Source of the DNA: Bacillus chungangensis
Lineage (GTDB): Bacteria > Bacillota > Bacilli > Bacillales > Bacillaceae_C
Length of the DNA: 64,000 nucleotides
NCBI RefSeq assembly: GCF_030812995.1
Contig: NZ_JAUSTT010000004.1
Span: forward strand, 124,001-188,000
Reading direction: 5' to 3'
The position numbers and the translations under genes are program-made. The notes below the pieces were generated by a model. It was not told where the DNA came from, made no database searches, and was given only the letters and a program-made list of their open reading frames with translations. Below are positions 44,464-53,234 of the stretch, piece after piece (position 1 is the first letter of the stretch; every line of letters starts with the position of its first letter).

Positions 44464-44509
44464 AAAAAATGACCTAATTAGAAGATTTTAGGTTCTTCTA
44501 ATTAGGTCA
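44464..44509 (-). terminator. Terminator 2 (antiterminator-controlled)
   Basis: TGACCTAATTAGAAGAACC and the arm TCTTCTAATTAGGTCA make a long stem with a short loop, followed by ATTTTTTA on the minus strand. The loop is shorter than that of terminator 3. Confidence 0.85.
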
Positions 44510-44532
44510 TGCCTACCGAATAGTTACACCCT
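44504..44532 (-). promoter_or_regulatory. RAT 2, antiterminator binding site after the regulator gene
   Basis: AGGGTGTAACTATTCGG then TAGGCATGACCT. It begins just 16 bases after the regulator stop codon and differs from RAT 3 at two positions. Overlap with the 5' arm of terminator 2 gives the usual mutually exclusive folds. Confidence 0.88.
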
Positions 44533-44547
44533 AATATAGAGGTTATT

Positions 44548-45372
44548 TTAATGAATGCGATTTAAATGTATTGCCAAATAGTCAATCTCACTATTACTAA
44601 TAACGATTTTATATTTTTCTTTAATCATATCAGCTATGTCTTTTGCAATCTGATAGCAATAAGTCTCTCTAAATTGTTTATCTAAAAAAGCAAATTTTTC
44701 CTCTGACAAATTTTCCGAATAAACGATTCTCTTGCATAAGAAACGTAAATGGATTAATAGTCGATTATAATGGAAAGAATCTGTATCAAATGTCAAATGA
44801 TGCTTTGTTTCTATTAAGTCTAAAATGTTACTCATAATTTCCAACATTTTCAAGCTATTTTGACTGTCTCTTTCTCCAAGTACAGCATTTACAATATGCA
44901 TTGTAATAAAACCAACCTCATTATCCCTGAATTCAGTATCGAATTCTTGATTGATTTTATTTACAACTACTGAAGCAACCTGAAATTCTTTTGGATACAT
45001 CATCTTCATTTCCGGAAGCATAATTGCTGTAACTTGTGGATCATCCTTCTTTCTCTGAACTGCAAAGTATATATGCTCTGTCAATGCAATGTTGATATAA
45101 GGGTCTAGTTCTTGGTTTATTTCATTTGCAATAAACTCAATCATTCTTTCAGCAAATTCAATATATTCTAAAGGAGTCTGAGCAGCAAACTGCATAAAAC
45201 GGTTACTTTTTTCTTTGGAATCTAATACAAAAATTTTATCTGCACACACTACATCAAATTCTTTATTGGGGTCTGTATGGAATCCTATTCCTTTACCCAT
45301 CAAAATTTTCTCGATGCCATTATCTTCGACCAAAATTGCATTAGAATTAATTTTTTTTATTACAGATGCCAC
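44548..45372 (-). CDS. BglG/LicT-family transcription antiterminator
   Basis: The 274-residue RNA-binding regulator has an N-terminal CAT domain (SVIKKINSNAILVEDNG, LMGKGIGFHTDP) that binds RAT RNA, then PRD1 and PRD2. Each PRD keeps two histidines: LTEHIYFAV and FITMHIVNA in PRD1, LLIHLRFLC and LAIHLNRIH in PRD2. These are phosphorylated by EIIB (inhibition) and HPr (activation) in the family. GTG 45372 lies nine bases after GGGGAG; a longer frame begins inside the leader. It is autoregulated by RAT 1 and also drives the operon through RAT 2 and RAT 3. Confidence 0.93.
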   Translation of the reverse strand: MASVIKKINSNAILVEDNGIEKILMGKGIGFHTDPNKEFDVVCADKIFVLDSKEKSNRFMQFAAQTPLEYIEFAERMIEFIANEINQELDPYINIALTEHIYFAVQRKKDDPQVTAIMLPEMKMMYPKEFQVASVVVNKINQEFDTEFRDNEVGFITMHIVNAVLGERDSQNSLKMLEIMSNILDLIETKHHLTFDTDSFHYNRLLIHLRFLCKRIVYSENLSEEKFAFLDKQFRETYCYQIAKDIADMIKEKYKIVISNSEIDYLAIHLNRIH

Positions 45373-45400
45373 CTTATACAACTCCCCTTTGCAAAATAAC

Positions 45401-45449
45401 AAAAATGACCTTAAGAAAATGTAAAGAAATCGCACACTTTCTTAAGGTC
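45401..45449 (-). terminator. Terminator 1 in the regulator leader
   Basis: On the minus strand TGACCTTAAGAAAGTG and the arm CATTTTCTTAAGGTCA form the stem, followed by TTTTTGTT. It stands between the promoter and the regulator gene, so the regulator needs its own activity, or some read-through, to be expressed. Confidence 0.85.
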
Positions 45450-45475
45450 ATGCCTGATTAAACAGTAACACCCTT
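45445..45475 (-). promoter_or_regulatory. RAT 1, antiterminator binding site in the regulator leader
   Basis: AAGGGTGTTACTGTTTAA then TCAGGCATGACCTT. This is the best of the three matches to the RAT core (TTACTG ... CAGGCA-GACCT). It overlaps the 5' arm of terminator 1. Confidence 0.9.
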
Positions 45476-45487
45476 AGATTCAAACCA

Positions 45488-45517
45488 ATTCTATCATGCA
45501 ATAATATTTAATGTCAA
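45488..45517 (-). promoter_or_regulatory. SigA promoter of the PTS operon
   Basis: TTGACA (45517-45512) and TAGAAT (45493-45488) are separated by 18 bases on the minus strand: a perfect -35 and a five-of-six -10. The start of transcription would fall a few bases before RAT 1. I saw no catabolite-repression (cre) palindrome that I would defend. Confidence 0.8.
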
Positions 45518-45675
45518 GGCTTTTTTACTAAAATTATTTGTTGAATTTCTTCTTTTTCCCAAAAACATGCTTGTAATAGTTATAAACTTGTTTTTATACG
45601 CCTATAGTTTTAATATTGACGTAGGGAGCAAATGAATGTTTCAATATATTACTATTTTAATATATTAGTGTACAC

Positions 45676-45717
45676 AAAAAAGCAATATAACCATCAATGA
45701 GGTCAATATTGCTTTTT
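45676..45717 (-). terminator. Terminator of yqgU, possibly bidirectional
   Basis: AAAAAGCAATAT and ATATTGCTTTTT form a perfect 12-bp stem 55 bases past the yqgU stop. The symmetrical A/T ends allow function in either direction. Confidence 0.75.
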
Positions 45718-45771
45718 CATAAAAACTTCCTTATGAAAAACTACCTATAATACGTTTTTTTATGATGTTCT

Positions 45772-46914
45772 CTAGACAATATCTTCAGACAAAGTAACAA
45801 TCGATTTTATTTTTTTTGCTTTTAATTGTATTAAATTCTCCAGCTTAAATCCATATAAACATTTCTTCCCATCAGGTGAGCAAGAAATTGGCTCATTTTC
45901 TAGCTGTTCGGCTATTACGCTCTTTTTTCCTGTTCGTAAATGATACATAACAAGTTGATAATTTCCATCATAATGATCAATAGATCCAGACGTATAAGGG
46001 ACAAACGTCAAAAAAGAAGCATTCGAAGACAGCAGGTCATAAAAAGGCACATGCCAATCCGAATATTGTGCTAAATGAGGAATTTGCCAACGGCGAATTT
46101 CTTCGTAAGCTTGATTATAAAAACGATACACTGCATAATCTCGATCTTCTTCTAATACATTGATAGTCATTAGAAAGTCTTTAAATGTATCAAATTGGTA
46201 AATTTCTTTAAAAACAATATTTTCCTTTTGAATATCGTGAAGCGATGATTTAACAAGAGGAGCAAAAAGATGCGCATTGCTTTGATCCCAACGCTGTGAA
46301 AGAAAAACATCTTTTCCAAACCATTTAAGAAACGGCTGCGTCATTTCTACTGAATCAAACGTTTTTGTTGCTAGATTCAAGTGATACACATCGTAAGACC
46401 AATCTTCATAAAAAGCCGTAATAAAAAGGTTGTCTTCGTTAATAGCATTCCAAGCAATTTCCAGCTCACTTGACTCAACTTCTGTAGAATAAATCATATT
46501 CCCTTCCAGATCGAGAAAATATAAATTCGCTGTATATGTCAAAGGTGCTGTCTGAATAAGAACACGATGATGGGAAGGACTGACCCGTACGTCATTTATT
46601 GGTTCATCAATTGAAAACAGCAGTTCTTGCTTTCCGTTATACAAGTGGTAAGTATATACTTCAGAACGAGCAGCATCTTCCTTTATGTAAATAATCGTAT
46701 CATTATTTAACCAGCCTGCGATACGGTTAAACTGTGATTTGTCCAATTGAAGCTGCTTGATCGGTTTCTCTTCATTAAGCTCTTGGTTTTTCTCTACTTC
46801 TGCTTTTGAATCTTTGTGGACTAATTCACTTTTTTGCCGATAGCATCCCGAGGTAATCAGCAAAAAAAGAATCAGCAGTATAAAAAAAACTATTTTTTTT
46901 GACGTATTCTCCAT
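45772..46914 (-). CDS. yqgU: Predicted lipoprotein YqgU
   Basis: The 380-residue preprotein has a signal (MENTSKKIVFFILLILFLLI) ending in a lipobox TSGC with Cys24, so it should be lipid-anchored on the outer face of the membrane. The mature part has recurring WD40/TolB-like blades (DDTIIYIKEDAARSEVYTYH-type, PSHHRVLIQTA, SPDGKKCLYGF), suggesting a beta-propeller. ATG 46914 is chosen with GAGGTGG upstream. Neighbourhood beside a lipoteichoic acid synthase matches B. subtilis. Function is not known. Confidence 0.85.
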   Translation of the reverse strand: MENTSKKIVFFILLILFLLITSGCYRQKSELVHKDSKAEVEKNQELNEEKPIKQLQLDKSQFNRIAGWLNNDTIIYIKEDAARSEVYTYHLYNGKQELLFSIDEPINDVRVSPSHHRVLIQTAPLTYTANLYFLDLEGNMIYSTEVESSELEIAWNAINEDNLFITAFYEDWSYDVYHLNLATKTFDSVEMTQPFLKWFGKDVFLSQRWDQSNAHLFAPLVKSSLHDIQKENIVFKEIYQFDTFKDFLMTINVLEEDRDYAVYRFYNQAYEEIRRWQIPHLAQYSDWHVPFYDLLSSNASFLTFVPYTSGSIDHYDGNYQLVMYHLRTGKKSVIAEQLENEPISCSPDGKKCLYGFKLENLIQLKAKKIKSIVTLSEDIV

Positions 46915-47282
46915 CCCATCATCACCACCTCGCTTATAAACTCCACACTTATTAGTACGTTTATATGTCAAAAATGTTTCATTTTTATTAAAAATAGATA
47001 AAAAATGAATCCCATTAGAGAATTTTTTTCAAATTTATTGACAAATGAACGCTTCTAAGCTGGTTAAAGTATGAGAAGTCTAATTTATTTTATAAGTGAC
47101 GGTCTCATTTCTTTACATTTAAAAAGATGCGATTTTCAGCAGAAAAACAACCTGCGATTTTCATCGCAGATTGTCTCTTTGCCTACTCTATTAAACTTTT
47201 AAGCTGTACAAGCTATTGTCATAAACTCAAGCTAGAATTTCTAGAGCATTCGCTCCTATTTATACACAGTAAGATTTCATAT
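46915..47282. other. Intergenic stretch between yqgU and ltaS
   Basis: No gene is supported. It holds the ltaS terminator (47143-47175) and an AT-rich yqgU promoter region. Confidence 0.4.
47143..47175 (-). terminator. Rho-independent terminator after ltaS
   Basis: GACAATCTGCGAT and ATCGCAGGTTGT pair (one G-T/mismatch) around a GAAA-like loop, then TTTTTCTG on the minus strand. Confidence 0.8.
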
Positions 47283-49187
47283 CTATTCCTTCGAATCTTC
47301 ACTGCTGTTTACATTCGAATCCTTTTCATAGAATCGGAGAAGATCACCGTAAATTATCTTATCAGAATAAGCAAGTTCAGTCATCGCTTTTTCCCTATAC
47401 GGGTCACATAACTCTTGATTTTCTACAGGTTCTTCCGTTTCTTTAGAATAACAAACATTGTCGGCATAAACATAATCTTTTGTCACAAAACGTCCATCAC
47501 GGAAGGCAACAAAGTCACGATGTCCATCTGAAAGCAAATCTTCACCGAATTGAATATCTTGTTTCGTATCAATTCCTAGTAGATGTAAAAGTGTTGGGCG
47601 AATATCAATTTGTCCGCCTACTTTTGAAATTACCTGTCCTCTTCCTTGATCAGTTACACCAGGAATATGCACAATGAAAGGTACTTTTTGCAACTGTGCA
47701 CTCACATATGGTGTTACTTCTTTCCCAAGAAACTGGCTCATTGCTGCGTTATGATTTTCAGAGATGCCATAGTGGTCGCCGTACATTACGATGATAGAGT
47801 CTTCGTATAGACCTGCTTCTTTCAGTTTCTCAAAAAATTCTTTTACCGCTTCATCAGTATAACGAACCGTCGCAAAATATTGGTTCACAGTACGGCTGTT
47901 TGAATGATATTCTCCAATAAATTTATCTTCTTCCTCTTCAAGTTTGAAAGGATGGTGATTTGTTAATGTAATCATCTTTGTGTAAAAAGGTTTTTGCATT
48001 TCTTTCATATGCTCTACAGACTGATGGAAAAATGGAATATCCTTTAATCCCCAGCCAACAGTATTGTTTTCATTAATATCATAATCTGTTGCAGAATAGA
48101 AACGTTGGTAACCTATCGCTTCATACATAATATCCCGATTCCAAAAGCTCTTATTATTCGCGTGCATCGTAGAAGTAAAATAGCCGTTGTTATTCAGCTT
48201 TTCTGCCATAGATGCATACTCATTGCCTGAATGAGTGAAGAAAACCGCTCCTCGGCCTAATGGATATAGGGAATTTTCAAGTAAAAACTCTGAATCAGAT
48301 GTTTTTCCTTGACCTGTTTGATGATAAAAATTGTCAAAGTACAGACTATCTTTTATCACTTCATTTAGAAAAGGAGTGATCACTTCGCCATTCATTTTTT
48401 CGTTAATCACAAAGTTCTGAGTAGATTCCAAAGTAATAACGATTAAATTTTTCTCTTTTGCAATCCCAAAATAATCTTCGTTTGGTTTGACATATTGAGC
48501 ACGTAGATAGTTCTCGATATCCGCTAGTTCACTGCCATCGGCCATTGCACGTTGTGCAGACGATTTGGACTGAAGAAAGATATCATAAAGATGATAGTTG
48601 TATGTCCCAAGATTTTTTACTAGCATTTCCCTATCGAATGTCCGAGTTAATAGCTGTGGCCTCTCTGTCTCTGCCAAGCCAACATTTAAAAACAGAATCG
48701 CAGTTGCGACAAGAAAATAAGCACGGCGGTTTATCTTTGAAAACCCTTTGAAATGAATAAATGCCGGCTTAAATTTATTTAACAGCACCAACAAAATAAC
48801 ATCCGCAAAATATAAAATATCAAGCAAATGCATTTCTGTCGCAGCACTATCCTTTAAATCAGCAAAATTACTTGTTTGGAATAAAACTGGCAACGTCAAA
48901 AAATCGTTAAAGAAACGATAAAAGACAATATTCCCGTAAATAACAAAAGTAATGATAAAGCTTAATATAATGACAAATCTACTGCGCACTTTATCATTTT
49001 TAAAAAACAAAGCAAGCCCAAAAACTAGCAGCAAGAAACTTAATGGATTAATAAACAAAATGAATTCTTGCATACTGTTTTCTATTTTAATATTAAAACT
49101 TGTCTTATAAATAATATACGTTTTCAGCCAAAGCAGAACTGCTGCCAGTAGTGGAAAGGCAATGGCTGCTCTTTTTAACTTACCCAT
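47283..49187 (-). CDS. yqgS: Lipoteichoic acid synthase family protein (LtaS/YqgS)
   Basis: It polymerises glycerol phosphate from phosphatidylglycerol onto a glycolipid anchor. The 634-residue protein has five N-terminal helices (to ~175), a linker, and an extracellular sulfatase-fold domain. The nucleophile is Thr296 in [11 protein letters not shown]; metal ligands are Glu in [20 protein letters not shown] and the His in [12 protein letters not shown]. subtilis has four such enzymes and by position this is YqgS, a minor synthase. GGGGG lies nine bases before ATG 49187. Confidence 0.93.
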   Translation of the reverse strand: MGKLKRAAIAFPLLAAVLLWLKTYIIYKTSFNIKIENSMQEFILFINPLSFLLLVFGLALFFKNDKVRSRFVIILSFIITFVIYGNIVFYRFFNDFLTLPVLFQTSNFADLKDSAATEMHLLDILYFADVILLVLLNKFKPAFIHFKGFSKINRRAYFLVATAILFLNVGLAETERPQLLTRTFDREMLVKNLGTYNYHLYDIFLQSKSSAQRAMADGSELADIENYLRAQYVKPNEDYFGIAKEKNLIVITLESTQNFVINEKMNGEVITPFLNEVIKDSLYFDNFYHQTGQGKTSDSEFLLENSLYPLGRGAVFFTHSGNEYASMAEKLNNNGYFTSTMHANNKSFWNRDIMYEAIGYQRFYSATDYDINENNTVGWGLKDIPFFHQSVEHMKEMQKPFYTKMITLTNHHPFKLEEEEDKFIGEYHSNSRTVNQYFATVRYTDEAVKEFFEKLKEAGLYEDSIIVMYGDHYGISENHNAAMSQFLGKEVTPYVSAQLQKVPFIVHIPGVTDQGRGQVISKVGGQIDIRPTLLHLLGIDTKQDIQFGEDLLSDGHRDFVAFRDGRFVTKDYVYADNVCYSKETEEPVENQELCDPYREKAMTELAYSDKIIYGDLLRFYEKDSNVNSSEDSKE

Positions 49188-49778
49188 TCATTTAAACCCC
49201 CTTCTTACTGTCCCCTTGAAAAGCAATAGTAAGAATTTTAAATTTACATTTTTTAGGATTATCTACTTCAGTCAAGAATCATCTTAATACTTTTTTAACA
49301 AAAATGCAAACAAAGATTCATTGCTAAATATGTAGAATGATCTGGCAAACGGGCTTTTCTACGCTTAAAAAGGCGCTTTTAGAATGTCGAAACAAATTTA
49401 TTTACAACTTTGGAAATAACATCTTTTTAACATTTACATCAACTTATCTTTACTTTGCTTACTTTAATAGACGGATAATGCCAAAAAAAGTTTCAACTTT
49501 ATTTACTAGTTGGTTGATTATTTCAAAGAGACTTGCCCAACTAGTTTGTGAGATTGTATTGGCAAGTACTCCATGGCATCTCAACTAAAATGTGACAAAT
49601 TGATGAAATGAATCCTTTTCTAATGAAATCGCTCTATTAAAAATAAAGTTGAAAAAAGCTTTCTCACACCTATGAAGAAAACCTTTCTTATTCTATTATA
49701 AAATATACTTAAAAAGAACTAAAAACGAATAACAAAAGCTAGATGAGAAGTGAGAGATTGAAATGATAGCCAATTCTT
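49188..49778. other. Gene-free gap between glcK and ltaS
   Basis: The only open frame (49337-49588, plus strand) has no ribosome binding site and a composition like non-coding AT-rich DNA. A seven-base inverted repeat (ACTTGCC near 49529 and GGCAAGT near 49560) lies in the middle. Nothing else is recognisable. Confidence 0.4.
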
Positions 49779-50747
49779 TTACCAGGAGCTATGCTGTACT
49801 AACCAAGCAGCTCCAACGACGCCAGCATCATTTCCAAGACTAGCAATCGACACATGAGACGATTCTCTAACTGTTGAAAAAGTGAAGGCAGAGAAATATT
49901 TTTTTACAGGGTTCAACAAAGTATCTCCTGCTTTAGAAACGCCCCCGCCTATGATGATCGCTTCAGGGTTTAACACATTGCCTAAATTTGCAATCGCAAG
50001 TCCCAAATAAAAAGCAAAGCGATTTACGATCTCTCGTGCCAGTTCATCTCCTGCTCTCATAGCATCAAATACATCTTTAGCACTAATTTCCCTTTCATTT
50101 ATCATGATTGTTTTTAATACGGAAGCTTTATTAAATGAAGATAGTTGATCTTTAGCAATACGTACGATGCCTGTTGCAGATGCTACTGTTTCTAAACAGC
50201 CTCTTTTTCCACAATTACATTGATAGCCTTCGAATGGGTCAATTGTCATATGACCAATCTCTCCTCCAGCACCTTTGATGCCATGAACAACCTGTCCATT
50301 TGTAATGATTCCACCGCCAACACCAGTTCCTAAGGTAACACAGATTAGATCTTTGGCACCTTTTCCAGCTCCTGTCCACATTTCGCCTAATGCTGCACAG
50401 TTTGCATCATTATCCAATATAACCGGCAAACCAACAGCCTTTGCTAAATTTTCTTTAAGTGCATAGCCTTCCTTCCAACCTAAATTCACAGCCTCAAAAA
50501 CGATTCCATTTTCATGATCAATCGCACCTGGTGCACCAATTCCAATTCCAAGGACATTTTTTTTAGTTTGATTCATTTCTGCTAACTTTTCTTGTAGTGA
50601 ATAAGTAATATTGGGGACAATTCTCTCGCCATTATTCGTAATATCAGTAGGAATTTCCCATTTTCTCAAAATGAAACCTTCTTCTGTTAAAAATGCTAAC
50701 TTTGTCGTTGTTCCCCCTAAATCAATTCCGATTAGCCATTTATCCAT
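49779..50747 (-). CDS. glcK: Glucokinase, ROK family
   Basis: It phosphorylates glucose to glucose 6-phosphate with ATP. The 322-residue protein has the phosphate loop GIDLGGTTTKLAFL (~6-19), the sugar site NDANCAALGEMW (~117) and VTLGTGVGGGIITNG. The ROK zinc motif CNCGKRGCLETVASATG (~170-186) follows His in GEIGHMT. ATG 50747 is chosen with GGAG nine bases upstream. The start overlaps yqgQ by eight bases. It could phosphorylate glucose released by the neighbouring GH4 pathway. Confidence 0.95.
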   Translation of the reverse strand: MDKWLIGIDLGGTTTKLAFLTEEGFILRKWEIPTDITNNGERIVPNITYSLQEKLAEMNQTKKNVLGIGIGAPGAIDHENGIVFEAVNLGWKEGYALKENLAKAVGLPVILDNDANCAALGEMWTGAGKGAKDLICVTLGTGVGGGIITNGQVVHGIKGAGGEIGHMTIDPFEGYQCNCGKRGCLETVASATGIVRIAKDQLSSFNKASVLKTIMINEREISAKDVFDAMRAGDELAREIVNRFAFYLGLAIANLGNVLNPEAIIIGGGVSKAGDTLLNPVKKYFSAFTFSTVRESSHVSIASLGNDAGVVGAAWLVQHSSW

Positions 50748-50958
50748 CTTTTTTCTCTCCAATTATGTTTGTCTCTTTAGAACGCTCTGCACGCAAAATC
50801 AACATTGCTTGTTGAAATGTTTCGATTTCCAACAGCTTTGCTTCGTAAAGCTCTCTTATCTCAGATTCCATTAATTCAATATCAGCAAGCCGCTTGCCAA
50901 TATAAATAAAAATACCGTATCTTTTTAAAAGTTGTTGAACATCATAAAAATTTTTCAT
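50740..50958 (-). CDS. yqgQ: DUF910 family protein YqgQ
   Basis: A 72-residue helical protein (MKNFYDVQQLLKRYGIFIYI, GKRLADIELMESEIRELYEA). The FYDVQQLLKRYG opening is the family signature. ATG 50958 has AAAGGGA upstream; the frame extends 22 codons further without a ribosome binding site. Small DUF910 proteins always sit just before glucokinase in Bacillaceae, which suggests a linked but undefined role. Confidence 0.88.
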   Translation of the reverse strand: MKNFYDVQQLLKRYGIFIYIGKRLADIELMESEIRELYEAKLLEIETFQQAMLILRAERSKETNIIGEKKDG

Positions 50959-50990
50959 AGCAATCCCTTTCAAACAGTCTTTCTGAATAA

Positions 50991-51005
50991 TTGTAATCAT
51001 TATTG
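50991..51005. promoter_or_regulatory. Possible Fur-family (PerR-like) operator upstream of yqgQ-glcK
   Basis: TTGTAATCATTATTG matches 11 of 14 symmetrical positions of the PerR box TTATAATnATTATAA and has the perfect core TAATnATTA. It lies 33 bases before the yqgQ start. One such site can arise by chance in AT-rich DNA. Confidence 0.3.
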
Positions 51006-51134
51006 TCAATGTACCATACCTCATTTAATTTGAACAATGTACTTGTATTTGGATATATAATGACAATTATTCATCCAAGCTTAACTAGATTCACTTTTTT
51101 AACGAGATTACTTCTAGTAGGGGCATGCTACCTG

Positions 51135-52679
51135 TTAAACATGGTCTTCTGTTAATGTTTTCGTCTCCAAAGCTTCTATGTCACGCAATAATGCTCTATA
51201 GTGTTCTTTATCAGATAGTTCGATTGCTTTTAAAACATAGGCTTTCGCCTGTTCAAATTGTTGTTCTTCGAAATGAATATACGCTAAACTAAAGTATGCT
51301 TCATGGAACCCCGGCTCCATTTCAATTGCTTTCATTAAATGGGCTTTCGCATCCTCCGTTTTCTCCAGCTGATATTCGCTATGAGCCAAATAAAAATAAG
51401 CCAATGAATTTCCTTCATGTTTTTCTAAATAATTGGTGAGAAGGTCATAAGCCTCTTCATAGTTGGCTTCTTTTATCTGCTTATCAGCAAGTGCATACAC
51501 CATTCCATTTTTCCAGCCATTGAAGCCTAAAAATAACAGGGCTGCCGTTGTCGCAATTGCGAGCAGCAAGAAAGATATTTGCATACGGAAGCGCCGTTTT
51601 TTTGGAAAATGAACAATGCCAGTTGCGATAAAACCACCAACTAATCCCCCAATGTGCCCCGCATTATCAATACCGGGAACTGTAAAACCGAAAAATAAAT
51701 TAATGATAATCAAAACAATGACATTCATCCCTATCGTTCGAAAAAATAGCTTCGGATATACGACACCTAAATAAAGGAGTGCTCCAAAGCAGCCGAAAAT
51801 AGCTCCGCTCGCTCCAGCAGATAACTGACTTGAAAAAACAAAGCTTGCAATCGTACCCATGATGCCTGCAAAAAAATAGATGATTAAAAAACGTACACGT
51901 CCAAACATTTTCTCAACGGCTGTCCCTAAATAAAAAAGGGCAAGTGTATTCATTACGAGATGAAGCAGACCAATATGCAAAAACATCGGAGTGATAAAGC
52001 GCCACCACTCTCCTTCTACAATTGCGATATTAGATTTGGCTCCAAATCGTATTAATGTTTCTATGTTTTGACTTCCACCCATTACTTCCATTAATACAAA
52101 CATCAGCAGTTGAATCGCAATAAACACATAGGTGAAAAAAGGTTTCCCATATTCAAACACTTGTTTCTCCTGCTTAGACTCAGAGATTGCCTTCGCTAAG
52201 ACTGCTTGCTTTACAACCTGTACTTCTGACTCTTCATAATCCATTTTCCATTCGAATTCCAGTTGCCGCTGTATGTATTCTGCTACTTTTGCAAGCTTCT
52301 CGTCGGTGTTTGCACGATCCACTAATACATTGTATAGTTTTGTTTTTTTATTAATGAGTAAAGGGCTATGAAGATACTGTTCATATTCATCAACAGGAGG
52401 ATATGTACTAATATAAATATTCATGATGTTTAATTCTCTTTTTAACAAATGCTTTCGCAACTTATCACTTTGATATCCGACAATTTGAATATCTCGCTTT
52501 AGCCTGTTTCCCCAATCAAGATCGTGCCTTAAAAGGCGGATAACCGGCATTTTTTTATTTGAGAGATTTTCTAGCCATAGTTCTTTTTTTTCTTCGTTGA
52601 AATTGATAAGCCGATAGTTATTTTCTACTGAAAAGAAATGGGCCAATCTCCAAAAGACATAATCTTCTCGAAAGCTCAC
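51135..52679 (-). CDS. gluP: Rhomboid intramembrane protease with TPR domain
   Basis: The 514-residue membrane protease has a cytoplasmic N-terminal domain (~1-175), seven helices (~180-390), and three TPR-like repeats (~400-500, such as EGNSLAYFYLAHSEYQLEKT and EPGFHEAYFSLAYIHFEEQQ). The catalytic dyad is Ser291 in SAGASGAIFG and His342 in DNAGHIGGL, with the supporting HLVMNT motif. B. subtilis YqgP/GluP cleaves the magnesium transporter MgtE under manganese stress. The start is GTG 52679. Confidence 0.94.
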   Translation of the reverse strand: MSFREDYVFWRLAHFFSVENNYRLINFNEEKKELWLENLSNKKMPVIRLLRHDLDWGNRLKRDIQIVGYQSDKLRKHLLKRELNIMNIYISTYPPVDEYEQYLHSPLLINKKTKLYNVLVDRANTDEKLAKVAEYIQRQLEFEWKMDYEESEVQVVKQAVLAKAISESKQEKQVFEYGKPFFTYVFIAIQLLMFVLMEVMGGSQNIETLIRFGAKSNIAIVEGEWWRFITPMFLHIGLLHLVMNTLALFYLGTAVEKMFGRVRFLIIYFFAGIMGTIASFVFSSQLSAGASGAIFGCFGALLYLGVVYPKLFFRTIGMNVIVLIIINLFFGFTVPGIDNAGHIGGLVGGFIATGIVHFPKKRRFRMQISFLLLAIATTAALLFLGFNGWKNGMVYALADKQIKEANYEEAYDLLTNYLEKHEGNSLAYFYLAHSEYQLEKTEDAKAHLMKAIEMEPGFHEAYFSLAYIHFEEQQFEQAKAYVLKAIELSDKEHYRALLRDIEALETKTLTEDHV

Positions 52680-52983
52680 CCTGCTCCCTACCTTCTCCTT
52701 TTATTTCCTTCATCTATCACCGAACACTTAAAGTTGCTTTTCCAAGAAATCAGATTGGAATCAAATATTTTATTCATGCAGCAGATACTTATTTTTTACT
52801 ATATCTAAACTTAACAATCACTGTAAAGAGGAACGTCTGCTAACTTTTTAGGAATACTGTAGAAAATTGCATCACTAACCATGGCTAGAAAAGCACACAC
52901 GAAACGACCTGATGCAGCAGGTTGTTTCGTGTGTGCTTAAAAAACTAACTAAATGGTCAACGTTCTTCATTGTACGACAAAGA
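52680..52983. other. Intergenic gap between gluP and yqgO
   Basis: No gene is supported; it holds only the yqgO terminator and AT-rich DNA. Confidence 0.4.
52887..52938 (-). terminator. Strong hairpin terminator after yqgO
   Basis: AAGCACACACGAAAC and its partner GTTTCGTGTGTGCTT, plus an inner GACCTGATG/CAGCAGGTT pairing, form a 20-plus-bp stem followed by TTTTC on the minus strand. Confidence 0.8.
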
Positions 52984-53163
52984 TTAGCCAAATGTTCTCG
53001 ATATCAATAAATTTCTCATCCCTGGAATCGCCATCGCTGCCCTAACTGCGATATTTCTTAACCAGTAAAAACCTAATACACTGTTTAATATACGATAACG
53101 ATATCGATAAACAGTGGAGAGAAATAAGATTAATATGATCCATTTTGTCCAGCTGTTTCTCAT
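52984..53163 (-). CDS. yqgO: Small protein YqgO
   Basis: A 59-residue protein translated from ATG 53163 with GGAGGG ten bases upstream. It has one helix (WTKWIILILFLSTVYRYRYR) and a basic C-terminal half (WLRNIAVRAAMAIPGMRNLL). The position between gluP and yqgN matches B. subtilis yqgO, a small gene of unknown function. The excellent ribosome binding site is the main support. Confidence 0.75.
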   Translation of the reverse strand: MRNSWTKWIILILFLSTVYRYRYRILNSVLGFYWLRNIAVRAAMAIPGMRNLLISRTFG

Positions 53164-53234
53164 GATGTCATCCCTCCTGTCACTAGTTTGTGAAACAAAA
53201 AGGAATTTATCCAGCTATAATAAATTATTTTCAT

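Larger units (their letters stand above)
44400..44547 (-). repeat. Tandem duplication of RAT/terminator with a piece of the antiterminator 3' end
   Basis: Reading the minus strand, the antiterminator gene ends CATTTAAATCGCATTCATTAA and is followed by RAT 2 and terminator 2. A second near-copy (TATTTAAATCGCATTCAATT, at 44454-44435) follows, with the same CTCTATATTAGGGTGTAACTATT, RAT 3 and terminator 3. The copies differ at scattered positions and in terminator loop length. The last codons of the gene are therefore included in the duplicated block. Confidence 0.85.

Noticed and set aside
49337-49588. An 83-codon plus-strand frame between glcK and ltaS
   Set aside because: No ribosome binding site, no family motif, and an amino acid make-up expected from random AT-rich DNA.
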